DNA of 38,086 nucleotides from Candidatus Phocaeicola faecipullorum (GCA_018884025.1 JAHLFB010000180.1:1-38086), one strand, 5' to 3'; shown: positions 9,418 to 16,442, counted from the first letter of the stretch. The notes: generated by a model not told the origin, from the sequence alone. Translations and numbers: made by a program.

Positions 9418-10689
9418 TTATCTGCGACGACTGCCGCTTGAACGTGTCACAGAGCCACCTGAAGATCTGCTGTAACCGCTACTGCTACCTCTATTAAAGC
9501 TACTGCCTGAAGAGCCTACATTAGATCTCTGATATGTACTTCTCGTATTACTATTGTTATAATAATTTGAACTGCGGCGTGTACTGCTCGGACGGTTATA
9601 GTTTGAACCAGTTCTATCAACATTTGTAGTACTTCGGCGAGTATATGTTCCAGTATTAGGACGTGTATAACTATTATTAGTATTTACGCGAGTACCTGTA
9701 CTTACTCCTGTTGCAGTTCCCTGATTTCTTATAGCTGTTCTACCCGGTCTTACAGACTGCGTAGCCTCACCTCTGGTATTACTACCTGTCACTACTCTAC
9801 CAATCGAAGACCGTCTGGCAGCAGTATTTGCCCTGTTTGTTGTTATTGCAGACGAAGACTGTGACCGTCTGGTATATGATGAACCAGAACCGGCAATAGA
9901 GCTACCTCTATTATATGACTGATATCTGCCCGGTCTGTAGTCTGTATGTCCTGAACGGTACCATCCACTGTTCCAACCGTAATACGGATAATGATGGTGA
10001 TGATACCATGCCGGTCCCCAATATCCTCCCCAATAACCTGCGTACCATGGTGAATACCAACCACCATAATACCAAGGAGAATACCACGGTGAATACCATC
10101 CAAAGCTAAATCCCCATCCCGGACCATAGAATCCGTAAGACCATCTCCAGTCCCACCATAAACGATTTGTATATGTAGGGAATATATAAGCATACATACC
10201 GTCATCATATACATTCCAGTCCCATGACGGGAATGCTCCGTAAACAACATCCCAGTAAAGAGGACTGCTTACAGGTATTGCATATCTAGGATTGCGGAAG
10301 CGAACAAGGCGCATAGCATATTCATAATCCATATCTGAGCCTTGGAAACCGTTTACCCATTCACCTCTTTCACCATAAGGCTTTTCCTCAATATATAGAG
10401 TATCATTCTCATATGTGAATGTATTGTCACGCGATGTATATCGACGGTTATACTCGTCAACATCACGTACATTTCCTTTCACATCTTTCACCACTATTGC
10501 CGTATTTGAAGGCAATTCATTCACCGTTTTGTTTGACACTTCCTTTGGTACCACTCCAACCTTCTGACTTACCTCCGTTTTTTTCTCTTTCTTAGGGATA
10601 AAGTAAAGGTCGTCAGTACTCTGCGCCATTGCTAACCACGGCAGGAAAGCAAACAGCATGGAAGCCAGTACTTTGTTCATCATCTTCAT
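9418..10689 (-). CDS. Exported protein with Trp/Tyr/Gly/Pro/His-rich middle and Ser/Arg/Asn-rich tail
   Basis: 423 residues. The signal peptide ends near AMAQ at residue 23. Residues 24-160 form an ordinary mixed domain, including VSSPLYWDVVYGAFPSWDW. Residues 165-245 are extremely rich in Trp, Tyr, Gly, Pro and His, with WYSPWY appearing three times and an HHHH run. Residues 250-423 are a low-complexity tail of Ser, Arg, Asn, Thr and Gly ending in SGSRRR. Proteins of this look occur in Bacteroides genomes as hypothetical proteins, sometimes mislabelled vitellogenin-like; I know of no assigned function. Cotranscription with the downstream outer membrane protein suggests an envelope role. A promoter box lies 56 bp upstream. 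Confidence 0.75.
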   Translation of the reverse strand: MKMMNKVLASMLFAFLPWLAMAQSTDDLYFIPKKEKKTEVSQKVGVVPKEVSNKTVNELPSNTAIVVKDVKGNVRDVDEYNRRYTSRDNTFTYENDTLYIEEKPYGERGEWVNGFQGSDMDYEYAMRLVRFRNPRYAIPVSSPLYWDVVYGAFPSWDWNVYDDGMYAYIFPTYTNRLWWDWRWSYGFYGPGWGFSFGWYSPWYSPWYYGGWYSPWYAGYWGGYWGPAWYHHHHYPYYGWNSGWYRSGHTDYRPGRYQSYNRGSSIAGSGSSYTRRSQSSSAITTNRANTAARRSSIGRVVTGSNTRGEATQSVRPGRTAIRNQGTATGVSTGTRVNTNNSYTRPNTGTYTRRSTTNVDRTGSNYNRPSSTRRSSNYYNNSNTRSTYQRSNVGSSGSSFNRGSSSGYSRSSGGSVTRSSGSRRR

Positions 10690-10744
10690 ATGTTTTTGTT
10701 AGCGACTTTTTATATTAAACCAATATCATACTTTTATTCACGTA

Positions 10745-10752
10745 CAAATATA
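10745..10752 (-). promoter_or_regulatory. -7 box for the Trp/Tyr-rich protein and FadL-type operon
   Basis: The minus strand reads TATATTTG. No matching -33 TTTG is seen, but repeated TAGGGAAA boxes lie just upstream. Confidence 0.45.
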
Positions 10753-10780
10753 ACATGTAAATATCATACGATTTATAGAA

Positions 10781-10810
10781 TTTCCCTAATATATCATAGG
10801 GATTTCCCTA
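10781..10810 (-). promoter_or_regulatory. TAGGGAAA repeat cluster upstream of the promoter (possible operator)
   Basis: TTTCCCTA occurs at 10781-10788 and 10803-10810, exactly 22 bp apart, with the inverted copy TAGGGA at 10797-10802 between them. The cluster lies about 30-60 bp upstream of the predicted -7 box, where an activator would bind. Function is inferred from position only. Confidence 0.35.
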
Positions 10811-10829
10811 TTTTGAGTTTACATAATAA

Positions 10830-10879
10830 AAATATCGTCCCATCATATCTCACAATAATAATATGATAAGACGATATTT
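10830..10879 (-). terminator. Intrinsic terminator after the small antitoxin-like gene
   Basis: AAATATCGTC (10830-10839) and GACGATATTT (10870-10879) pair over 10 bp, followed inward by ATCATAT/ATATGAT over 7 bp after a 2x2 internal loop. On the minus strand the stem ends in a T-rich stretch. Confidence 0.7.
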
Positions 10880-10928
10880 AATCGTAAATATAAAAGCCAG
10901 TTAGCAACTAATTTCTCAATTAACCTGT

Positions 10929-11150
10929 TCATTGCTTATATGGTGTACGATAATGAACGTTACTTAAATCTTTTAGTGTCTGTTCATTCCATTGACCAGA
11001 CTCCCATAATTTTTCCATTTCTTCATCCGCACGCTTAGCATAATACTCAGATATCACATGCTTAAGTTCATCCAACTCCTTTTCCGAACGCACATTTGCC
11101 ATAATTTCAAGCATTTCAAGTTGGGCTTTATTAAATACAGTCCTTTCCAT
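10929..11150 (-). CDS. Small antitoxin-like protein, no toxin neighbour
   Basis: 73 residues, mostly charged helix: FNKAQLEMLEIMANVRSEKE, then LDELKHVISEYYAKRADEEMEKLWESG, then a conserved tail RTPYK. I recall similar small Bacteroidetes proteins beside PIN-domain toxins, acting as antitoxins. That is memory of the family, not something shown here, and no PIN gene lies on either side. The gene has its own -7 box (11246-11253) and its own terminator, so it is a single-gene unit. If not an antitoxin it may be an orphan conserved helical protein. Confidence 0.6.
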   Translation of the reverse strand: MERTVFNKAQLEMLEIMANVRSEKELDELKHVISEYYAKRADEEMEKLWESGQWNEQTLKDLSNVHYRTPYKQ

Positions 11151-11245
11151 ATATATGACATTTTAACAGTTCATTTATGCGAAGATAAACAATTAATTCG
11201 AAATATAGTATATTTAAATTTATTATTTCACAATATCAAGATAAA

Positions 11246-11253
11246 CAAAGGTA
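11246..11253 (-). promoter_or_regulatory. -7 box for the small antitoxin-like gene
   Basis: The minus strand reads TACCTTTG, about 95 bp upstream of the start codon. It is back to back with the prmA promoter at 11285-11292. Confidence 0.4.
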
Positions 11254-11284
11254 AATAACATTATTATGCCAATCATTCTTTTAT

Positions 11285-11292
11285 TATCTTTG
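11285..11292 (+). promoter_or_regulatory. -7 box for prmA
   Basis: TATCTTTG, 31 bp before the ATG at 11324. Confidence 0.55.
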
Positions 11293-11323
11293 CAGACATA
11301 AATTAAACAAAAAATATCCACAT

Positions 11324-12169
11324 ATGAAATACTTTGAAGTTACATTTTCTGTAAATCCATGCAATGAAACTGCAACAGACATCCTTTCCGCACTTACGGC
11401 TGAGATTGGTTTTGAAAGTTTTGTAGAATGCGAAGGAGGCATGCAAGCCTATATACAACAGTCACTTTTCGACGAAGAAGCACTCAAAAACATAATAGCC
11501 GACTTCCCTATTCCAGATACAGAGATAACATACACCATCACAGAACCTGAATACAAGGACTGGAACGAAGAATGGGAAAAGAACTTCTTCCAACCCATAG
11601 TTATTGACAACAGATGTGTGATACATAGCACTTTCCATAAAGATTATCCTAAGGCAGAATACGACATCGTAATAAATCCACAGATGGCTTTCGGAACAGG
11701 ACATCACGAAACGACAAGCTCAATACTTGGCGAACTGCTTGATGCCGACCTGAAAGGCAAATCTGTACTCGACATGGGATGCGGAACTTCAATTCTTGCA
11801 ATCCTTGCAAGCATGAGAGGCGCAGATCCGGTAACAGCTATAGACATCGACGACTGGTGTGTAAACAACTCACGCGACAACATAGCACTTAACAACATAA
11901 ACAATATCACAGTGGAATTAGGCGACGCATCGCTCCTGGAAGGACGCAAGCCATTCGATGTAATAATAGCAAATATCAACAGAAATATCCTCCTGAACGA
12001 TATGGCCGCCTATACAGCATGTATGCACAAAGGCTCGGAAATATACATGAGCGGATTCTATGTACAGGATATAGATGCCATCCGTAGCAAAGGGGAAAGC
12101 CTCGGCCTCAGGTTTGTACATTACCGCGAGAAAAACAACTGGGCTGCAGTAAAGCTTATAATGGAATGA
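11324..12169 (+). CDS. prmA: Ribosomal protein L11 methyltransferase
   Basis: 281 residues, the usual PrmA size in Bacteroidetes. An N-terminal substrate-recognition domain (about 1-75) is followed by DWNEEWEKNFFQPI near residue 80 and PQMAFGTGHHETT near 119, both typical of PrmA. The AdoMet motif is VLDMGCGTSILAI at 148-160 and the catalytic-site motif is IIANINRNIL. The enzyme trimethylates ribosomal protein L11. The gene has its own promoter and is followed by a region of 11-bp repeats and a hairpin terminator that mark the start of the accessory block. Confidence 0.95.
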   Translation: MKYFEVTFSVNPCNETATDILSALTAEIGFESFVECEGGMQAYIQQSLFDEEALKNIIADFPIPDTEITYTITEPEYKDWNEEWEKNFFQPIVIDNRCVIHSTFHKDYPKAEYDIVINPQMAFGTGHHETTSSILGELLDADLKGKSVLDMGCGTSILAILASMRGADPVTAIDIDDWCVNNSRDNIALNNINNITVELGDASLLEGRKPFDVIIANINRNILLNDMAAYTACMHKGSEIYMSGFYVQDIDAIRSKGESLGLRFVHYREKNNWAAVKLIME

Positions 12170-12180
12170 TAATTTCTACC

Positions 12181-12481
12181 GAACGGGCAATGAACGGTGA
12201 ATGAACGCTCAGTTAACATTATCCGGACTGATACTTTATAAGAAATAGAGGTTCTTCTTATGTTATTAAATAGCATTTAAATACTGCTTAAATAGCGTTT
12301 AAATAGTATTCGAATAGTGTTAGAATGTCATTCGAAGACCATTAGAATATTAAAAAACTTTTTTTAAGAACAATTTGTAATATCAGAAAACGCATAATGA
12401 AAGTATTCCCTCCTTCATCATTATGCGTTTTTTCATTGTTCAGCACACGTTCACTGAATGTTCAGTAAACGTTCACTAATA
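12181..12481. repeat. Left 11-bp-periodic repeat/hairpin element
   Basis: Three arrays with an exact 11-bp pitch surround a hairpin. (a) 12181-12224: four units beginning GAACG, GAACG, GAACG, TAACA. (b) 12266-12353: eight units beginning TTAAATA in the first four and degenerating to TNGAA in the last four; each unit has a constant core and a variable 4-5 bp tail. (c) 12438-12481: four units beginning GTTCA. Arrays (a) and (c) carry complementary cores, so the whole element is roughly mirror-symmetric about the hairpin at 12387-12431. No open reading frame crosses it. A related copy lies at 17510-17677. Confidence 0.85.
12387..12433. terminator. Strong hairpin terminator inside the left repeat element
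   Basis: AAAACGCATAATGA (12387-12400) pairs perfectly with TCATTATGCGTTTT (12418-12431) over 14 bp, loop 17 nt, with A-rich and T-rich ends that allow termination on either strand. It would end the prmA transcript. Confidence 0.8.
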
Positions 12482-12576
12482 AATAAATGGACTAATTTGG
12501 ACTTTACACAATACATGAATTAATCATATTTTTGAAAAAATAAATACCAACAGAGCGTAATATTAACAAAAAACGT

Positions 12577-12584
12577 TATATTTG
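12577..12584 (+). promoter_or_regulatory. -7 box for the structured RNA / small gene unit
   Basis: TATATTTG fits TAnnTTTG. The expected transcription start is near 12590, right at the first stem of the structured RNA. Confidence 0.5.
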
Positions 12585-12589
12585 CAATG

Positions 12590-12845
12590 TTCGACCGGAG
12601 AAATGGTTGGACGTAAAGAATGCGTTTTTTGCTTTTATCCTGCAACTGAAATCGCCAATTTCTAAAACAGAAGGATAAAGGACAATATTACGCTCATTTT
12701 CTGTTTGTATATGTACCCGGTATGGTATCTCCATATCGGTCGATACTACATTCAGGCGTGGGTTAATTGTCTTTGTTCATTTCTGTAAGGTGTTTGGCGA
12801 TACCGAGTTGCGATGAACAGCATGACAAGCCTCACGCCTTTCTTT
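12590..12845 (+). ncRNA. Structured RNA or long 5' leader of unknown family
   Basis: The stretch between a promoter box and the small gene folds into a chain of stems. 12590-12596 pairs with 12605-12611 (7 bp). 12634-12641 with 12672-12679 (8 bp, TTTATCCT/AGGATAAA) encloses a 5-bp stem at 12648-12662. CCGGTATGG with CCATATCGG (12717-12725/12731-12739) gives 9 bp around a 5-nt loop. A long nested arm spans 12755-12838: GGCGTGGG with CTCACGCC, TTGTC with GACAA, and TGTTCAT with ATGAACA. A short T-rich stretch follows. It could be a free small RNA of 6S type or a cis-regulatory leader of the next gene; I cannot assign it to a known family. No protein-coding signal is seen here. Confidence 0.55.
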
Positions 12846-12903
12846 GTATAATTTAGTAATGTCGAATTCGGGGGCTTATAGAGAAATAGAAAAACACATA
12901 GTT

Positions 12904-13188
12904 ATGAGTAAAGAAAGTATTAAGGCTTCAATTGAAACTGAAAAGGGTAGAATTGCACAATTACGCACTACTATTGCAACTCTTCGTTCACGTAAAAGTG
13001 AAGCCAGTGCACGTTATGCAGCAAAAATTGCAGGAGCAACACAAAAAGGTTCTAAAGATAGTTACCGCAAAGAAAAAGCTTCTGTTATTGCCCACATAGA
13101 ATCAGAAATTCGCTTAAAACAATCAGCATTAGCATCACACCAACAACGTATAGCATCATTGCGTGCTATGTTAAAAACTGCAAAATAA
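12904..13188 (+). CDS. Small basic coiled-coil protein, unknown function
   Basis: 94 residues from the ATG at 12904. Another in-frame ATG at 12859 would add 15 residues, but that stretch looks like leader sequence. The protein is nearly all helix with heptad-like spacing and is rich in Ser, Ala, Lys, Arg and Gln (EKGRIAQLRTTIATLRSRKS near the start and HQQRIASLRAMLKTAK at the end). A central hinge sits at GATQKGSKDSY. There is no signal peptide or membrane span, so it should be cytoplasmic. I do not recognise the family. It follows the structured RNA with no terminator that clearly separates them, and has a strong terminator after it, so RNA and gene may form one unit. Confidence 0.65.
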   Translation: MSKESIKASIETEKGRIAQLRTTIATLRSRKSEASARYAAKIAGATQKGSKDSYRKEKASVIAHIESEIRLKQSALASHQQRIASLRAMLKTAK

Positions 13189-13283
13189 TAAATAATTCAT
13201 TATAAAATTTCAACTAATGTCTATAATTAAATATTATTGAAGTTAAATATAAACTTAAATATACCTTATTTACTTCAAAACTA

Positions 13284-13321
13284 CTCGTCATTGGTATTTA
13301 ATTCCAATGACGAGATTTTTT
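13284..13321 (+). terminator. Intrinsic terminator after the small coiled-coil gene
   Basis: CTCGTCATTGG (13284-13294) pairs perfectly with CCAATGACGAG (13304-13314) over 11 bp, loop 9 nt, followed by A and a T run. The remaining bases up to 13459 are AT-rich and show nothing else I can support. Confidence 0.85.
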
Positions 13322-13459
13322 AATAAAAAGATAATATTTTTCTTCTGATTAATTATTGTATCTGCCTTTGATATTTAAGTATTCCATTAATAGAAAGCAA
13401 TAATATTTTGTTATAGAACTATTAGTAGAAAAATTATAAATTAAAACCAATAAATAATA

Positions 13460-14095
13460 ATGGAGCATAATATACCCAATTTTCAAGAAAGAATTAATGA
13501 GATAATAAATACCTCATATAAGATTTTATGTAATAAAATAGCATCTGGCAATATCGATGTTTATAATGAAGCTTCATTGCAATTACAATTCTCCGTAATT
13601 CTCAAAAGTATTGGTCAGCTATATGAATACGAAATAAAAGACCGTTTCGAAATTGAATTAGAGAAAAAAATAGATTTAGAGAGTAAAACATGGAAAAGTA
13701 ATAATCAAAAAGCAAGATGTGACATTTGGTTATCAATATACAATGGGAAAAACAGATATAGTGCAGCAATTGAACTCAAATATTTCAAAAAATCACAAGG
13801 AGAAACAACTACAGATAATCGTTTCTCGATTCTTTGCGATATTGAAAATCTTGAACATTATAAAAAACTATTCCAAAATTTAAGTTGTTATTCCATTGTT
13901 TACACTGACAATGTAAATTATATCAGGAGTAATAGCTCTTCATATATAAATATTGGTGAAGGTACTACACATCATGGAAAAATAATAAGTAATAACAGAG
14001 AAGTAATACTTAATAATTCTTATACATTCTCATGGGATATATATAGTAGTAAAAACAGCAATAACGGATTCTATTTCCTTAAAATAAGCTTTTGA
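13460..14095 (+). CDS. PD-(D/E)XK nuclease-like protein (putative)
   Basis: 211 residues, no signal peptide or membrane span. The layout fits a restriction-endonuclease fold: an N-terminal helix with Glu37 in NEASLQLQF, then Asp88 in ARCDIWLSIY and Glu105-x-Lys107 in SAAIELKYFK, about 16 residues apart. The Asp and the ELK strand are where the metal-binding D-(X)n-ExK motif should be. The C-terminal part is beta-rich. This is a motif-level reading; no specific family is recognised and activity is unproven. It is AT-rich and opens a run of six same-strand genes with short gaps. A DNA-damage, defence or mobile-element role is possible, but no methylase or recombinase is nearby. Confidence 0.6.
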   Translation: MEHNIPNFQERINEIINTSYKILCNKIASGNIDVYNEASLQLQFSVILKSIGQLYEYEIKDRFEIELEKKIDLESKTWKSNNQKARCDIWLSIYNGKNRYSAAIELKYFKKSQGETTTDNRFSILCDIENLEHYKKLFQNLSCYSIVYTDNVNYIRSNSSSYINIGEGTTHHGKIISNNREVILNNSYTFSWDIYSSKNSNNGFYFLKISF

Positions 14096-14152
14096 AACAA
14101 ACTTTATCTTAAACAATAACCAATTCAGGTCAATTACCATAAAAAATACATT

Positions 14153-14308
14153 ATGAAAATACCAGGAGTATCTTTCTCACTCAAAAGAGCTATAGGAATT
14201 ACTGCATTAAAGCAGAAAGTTGCAAGAAAGACAGGAATACCAACTACCAAACAAGGTTTGGAAAGGAAAATTGGAGGTACAATCCTAAAAATGATATTCA
14301 GAAAGTAA
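14153..14308 (+). CDS. 51-residue basic peptide, unknown function
   Basis: The frame runs ATG at 14153 to TAA at 14306-14308. The peptide begins MKIPGVSFSLKRAIGI and continues with ALKQKVARKTGIPTTKQGLE, then a short hydrophobic C-terminus ILKMIFRK. It has 13 Lys/Arg and almost no acidic residues. The start is preceded by an A-rich leader as for neighbouring genes. The pattern of a KIPGxSFSxKRAxGI block followed by a KxxRKxGIP block seems like a conserved small-protein signature, though I cannot name it. It sits 57 bp after the nuclease-like gene and 33 bp before the lipoprotein gene, so it is probably part of the same transcript. Confidence 0.6.
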   Translation: MKIPGVSFSLKRAIGITALKQKVARKTGIPTTKQGLERKIGGTILKMIFRK

Positions 14309-14341
14309 AATCACTCACCAGATAATTCCAAATAGAATATT

Positions 14342-15334
14342 ATGAAATACCTTTACTATATATTATTAGCTTTTTGCTGTGTTTCTTGTGGACAAGGGAA
14401 CAAGCAAAAAAATATTACAGATATTAGCATTTCGGAAAACAAAGACAACACCGTTAATGTCATCAATCAGGCAAAACCCAAACTGATGATTATCCCAAGT
14501 GACAGAATGTTAAAGGACGAGAAATGCCTTACAATCAATACTTTCAATGGGAAGAAAACTATAATAAGAGATATATCTGGATTTATAGTAAAAAGTGAAA
14601 AGTCAAATAGTATAATCTCGGCTATTCAAAAGTATTTCATACAAATAGGATATCCTCTGAATGATCTGGAACAATCACTTAAAGCCATAAATGACAGACA
14701 AATTTTGGATGAAGCTGACAATATTGTAAAAGACGCCAAGACACTTCTTCTGAATACAGTTTCACCCGATATAATACTGGAACTTGACTATCAAGAAAAT
14801 GTTATAACAGGAAGGACTTCAAGAAAATCGTATATCAATATAGCATTGTCAGCCATAGATGTATATTCCGATAAAGTCATTGCCGTAGCAAATAAAAATA
14901 ATCTTGATATGAGTTTAGATGAATACTTGGAAAAAGGAATTACAAAAGATTTGGAAACACTTGAGCCTCAGCTAAGAAACTATTTCACTGATATAGTAAC
15001 TAATGGTAGAGAAATCTCATTTAGAGTTACTCTTAGCAATGACTGTCCAATCAGCTTATCGGACATGTATAATAATGAAGGAGATACATATTCTGACTGG
15101 ATTCGCCGCTGGGTAATAACAAATGCTAAAAATGGCAGCGCAAACATGGTATCAAATACAAAAAAAGAAATAGCATTTACCAATGTAAGAATATCAAATG
15201 TAATGGATGATGGAACTCAGTTTAATGCATACGAGTTTGCAGGAAAGTTCAGAAAAGAATTCTTCAAAACATTCTCATTACAGTTAAGCAACAATTCTCA
15301 AGGATTAGGTAATGCATTAGTAATCATAAATTAA
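14342..15334 (+). CDS. Lipoprotein resembling DUF6175 family
   Basis: 330 residues. The leader MKYLYYILLAFCCVSCG gives a lipobox VSC with the lipidated Cys at 16. The mature part contains KPKLMIIPSDRMLK near residue 45, a central region NTVSPDIILELDY, a segment GREISFRVTLS near 220, and the ending GLGNALVIIN. These match what I remember of the Bacteroidetes DUF6175 family, whose function is not known. It would be anchored in the envelope. The next lipoprotein gene starts 10 bp downstream, so the two products are probably made together. Confidence 0.7.
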   Translation: MKYLYYILLAFCCVSCGQGNKQKNITDISISENKDNTVNVINQAKPKLMIIPSDRMLKDEKCLTINTFNGKKTIIRDISGFIVKSEKSNSIISAIQKYFIQIGYPLNDLEQSLKAINDRQILDEADNIVKDAKTLLLNTVSPDIILELDYQENVITGRTSRKSYINIALSAIDVYSDKVIAVANKNNLDMSLDEYLEKGITKDLETLEPQLRNYFTDIVTNGREISFRVTLSNDCPISLSDMYNNEGDTYSDWIRRWVITNAKNGSANMVSNTKKEIAFTNVRISNVMDDGTQFNAYEFAGKFRKEFFKTFSLQLSNNSQGLGNALVIIN

Positions 15335-15344
15335 TCACTTATAT

Positions 15345-16442
15345 ATGAAAAAGATTATCCTATTGTTTGGTATAGTTTTATGTGGATGTGGAGCATGTTC
15401 GGAAAATAAAAATAACAATAAGCCGACATTCAATCCGACTACACAAGAAACTGTTGTAACCAATAAAATATCCAATATCAGTAAAACTGTATCTCCAATT
15501 AATGGCAATATTGCACTAAGCGTTATTGTACAAAACAATCTGCCATCAGAAAGTGCAGAATTACTGAAATCAAAGATTATAAATATTATAACACATAATG
15601 GTATAGCATCACAAGGCGTTAATCCACAAATCATAGTTGCTCCGACTTTGACAGAAATCAACTATGATATAACCTCTACCCTACCCCAGAAACATAAAAT
15701 TAATTATAGTGCCACAATCTATATTGGAAATATCCTGACAGGAGAAATATTCAATTCAATAAACAAAACGATTATTGGCGTAGGCGATTCAAAAGAATTA
15801 GCTATAATGAATGCCATTTCTTCTATTTCTACAAATGATACAGATATAACAAATCTCATTAGCAGAACTGAACAGAAAATCATCAATTATTATAATACTA
15901 ATGGAGAATTGTTACTGAATGAAGCTGTCGGATACATTAATAATCATAAATACGAAGAAGCATTAGCTATATTAAATTCAATACCAAAGGAATGTCAGGC
16001 ATTGTACAAGAAATCTTCTAAAATGAGGTTTGATGCTATAGAAAAATATATGGAAAATAACTCCGATATAATGCTGAATGACTTTAAAGCCACATTAGGT
16101 ACAGAAAGAGATAATATTGGAGGATTTTCTAAAAAAGCTATGGCTATATACAGGAATATACCATCGGATTCGAAGGCAAAAAAAGAAGCTGACAAAATAT
16201 ATTCTGAATATATAAAAAGCCTTAATCCGGAAGCAAAGCTAAAACATGAGCAGGACATGAGGGAATGGGATTCAACAATGAAACAGCTCGACAGACAATA
16301 TGAATTGGATATGTATAAGACAGAAATGTCAACAAAAGTAGCAATAGAAGGACAGACTGCATTGTTGGAAAAATACAAGAAAGATGTAAACTACGAGAAA
16401 ATGAGCTGGTTAGGTAAATTATTCTATTTTGGAAAGGAATAA
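15345..16442 (+). CDS. Lipoprotein with helical repeat tail, unknown function
   Basis: 365 residues. The leader has Cys-rich lipobox candidates (LCGCGACS), so it is probably a lipoprotein. Residues 50-170 read as an alternating beta/alpha domain (LSVIVQNNLPSESAELLKSK, PQIIVAPTLTEINYDITST, KINYSATIYIGNILTGEIF), reminiscent of envelope proteins of the CsgG/LpoB-like kind, but this is only a loose resemblance. A helical repeat follows (LLNEAVGYINNHKYEEALAI is TPR-like) and then a long charged helix (HEQDMREWDSTMKQLDRQYE). It sits 10 bp after the DUF6175-like gene and 4 bp before the next gene, so translation is probably coupled. Confidence 0.65.
   Translation: MKKIILLFGIVLCGCGACSENKNNNKPTFNPTTQETVVTNKISNISKTVSPINGNIALSVIVQNNLPSESAELLKSKIINIITHNGIASQGVNPQIIVAPTLTEINYDITSTLPQKHKINYSATIYIGNILTGEIFNSINKTIIGVGDSKELAIMNAISSISTNDTDITNLISRTEQKIINYYNTNGELLLNEAVGYINNHKYEEALAILNSIPKECQALYKKSSKMRFDAIEKYMENNSDIMLNDFKATLGTERDNIGGFSKKAMAIYRNIPSDSKAKKEADKIYSEYIKSLNPEAKLKHEQDMREWDSTMKQLDRQYELDMYKTEMSTKVAIEGQTALLEKYKKDVNYEKMSWLGKLFYFGKE

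Noticed and set aside
9843-10250. 135-residue minus-strand frame with many His, Ile and Gly
   Set aside because: It is an out-of-frame reading of the low-complexity middle of the Trp/Tyr-rich protein, whose frame has a signal peptide and full context.
12266-12353. CRISPR-like array
   Set aside because: Units are 11 bp with short degenerate cores and 4-5 bp variable parts, far too short for repeats and spacers, and no cas genes are near.
12590-12845. tmRNA, RNase P RNA or SRP RNA
   Set aside because: The conserved sequences expected for these RNAs, including a tmRNA tag reading frame, are not present as far as I can read.
12844-12903. N-terminal extension of the small coiled-coil protein from a TTG or from the ATG at 12859
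   Set aside because: The extra residues do not fit the coiled coil and fall where the structured RNA ends; ATG 12904 preferred, though 12859 is not excluded.
14153-14308. Retron or toxin peptide
   Set aside because: No reverse transcriptase is nearby and the peptide lacks the single hydrophobic helix of type I toxins.
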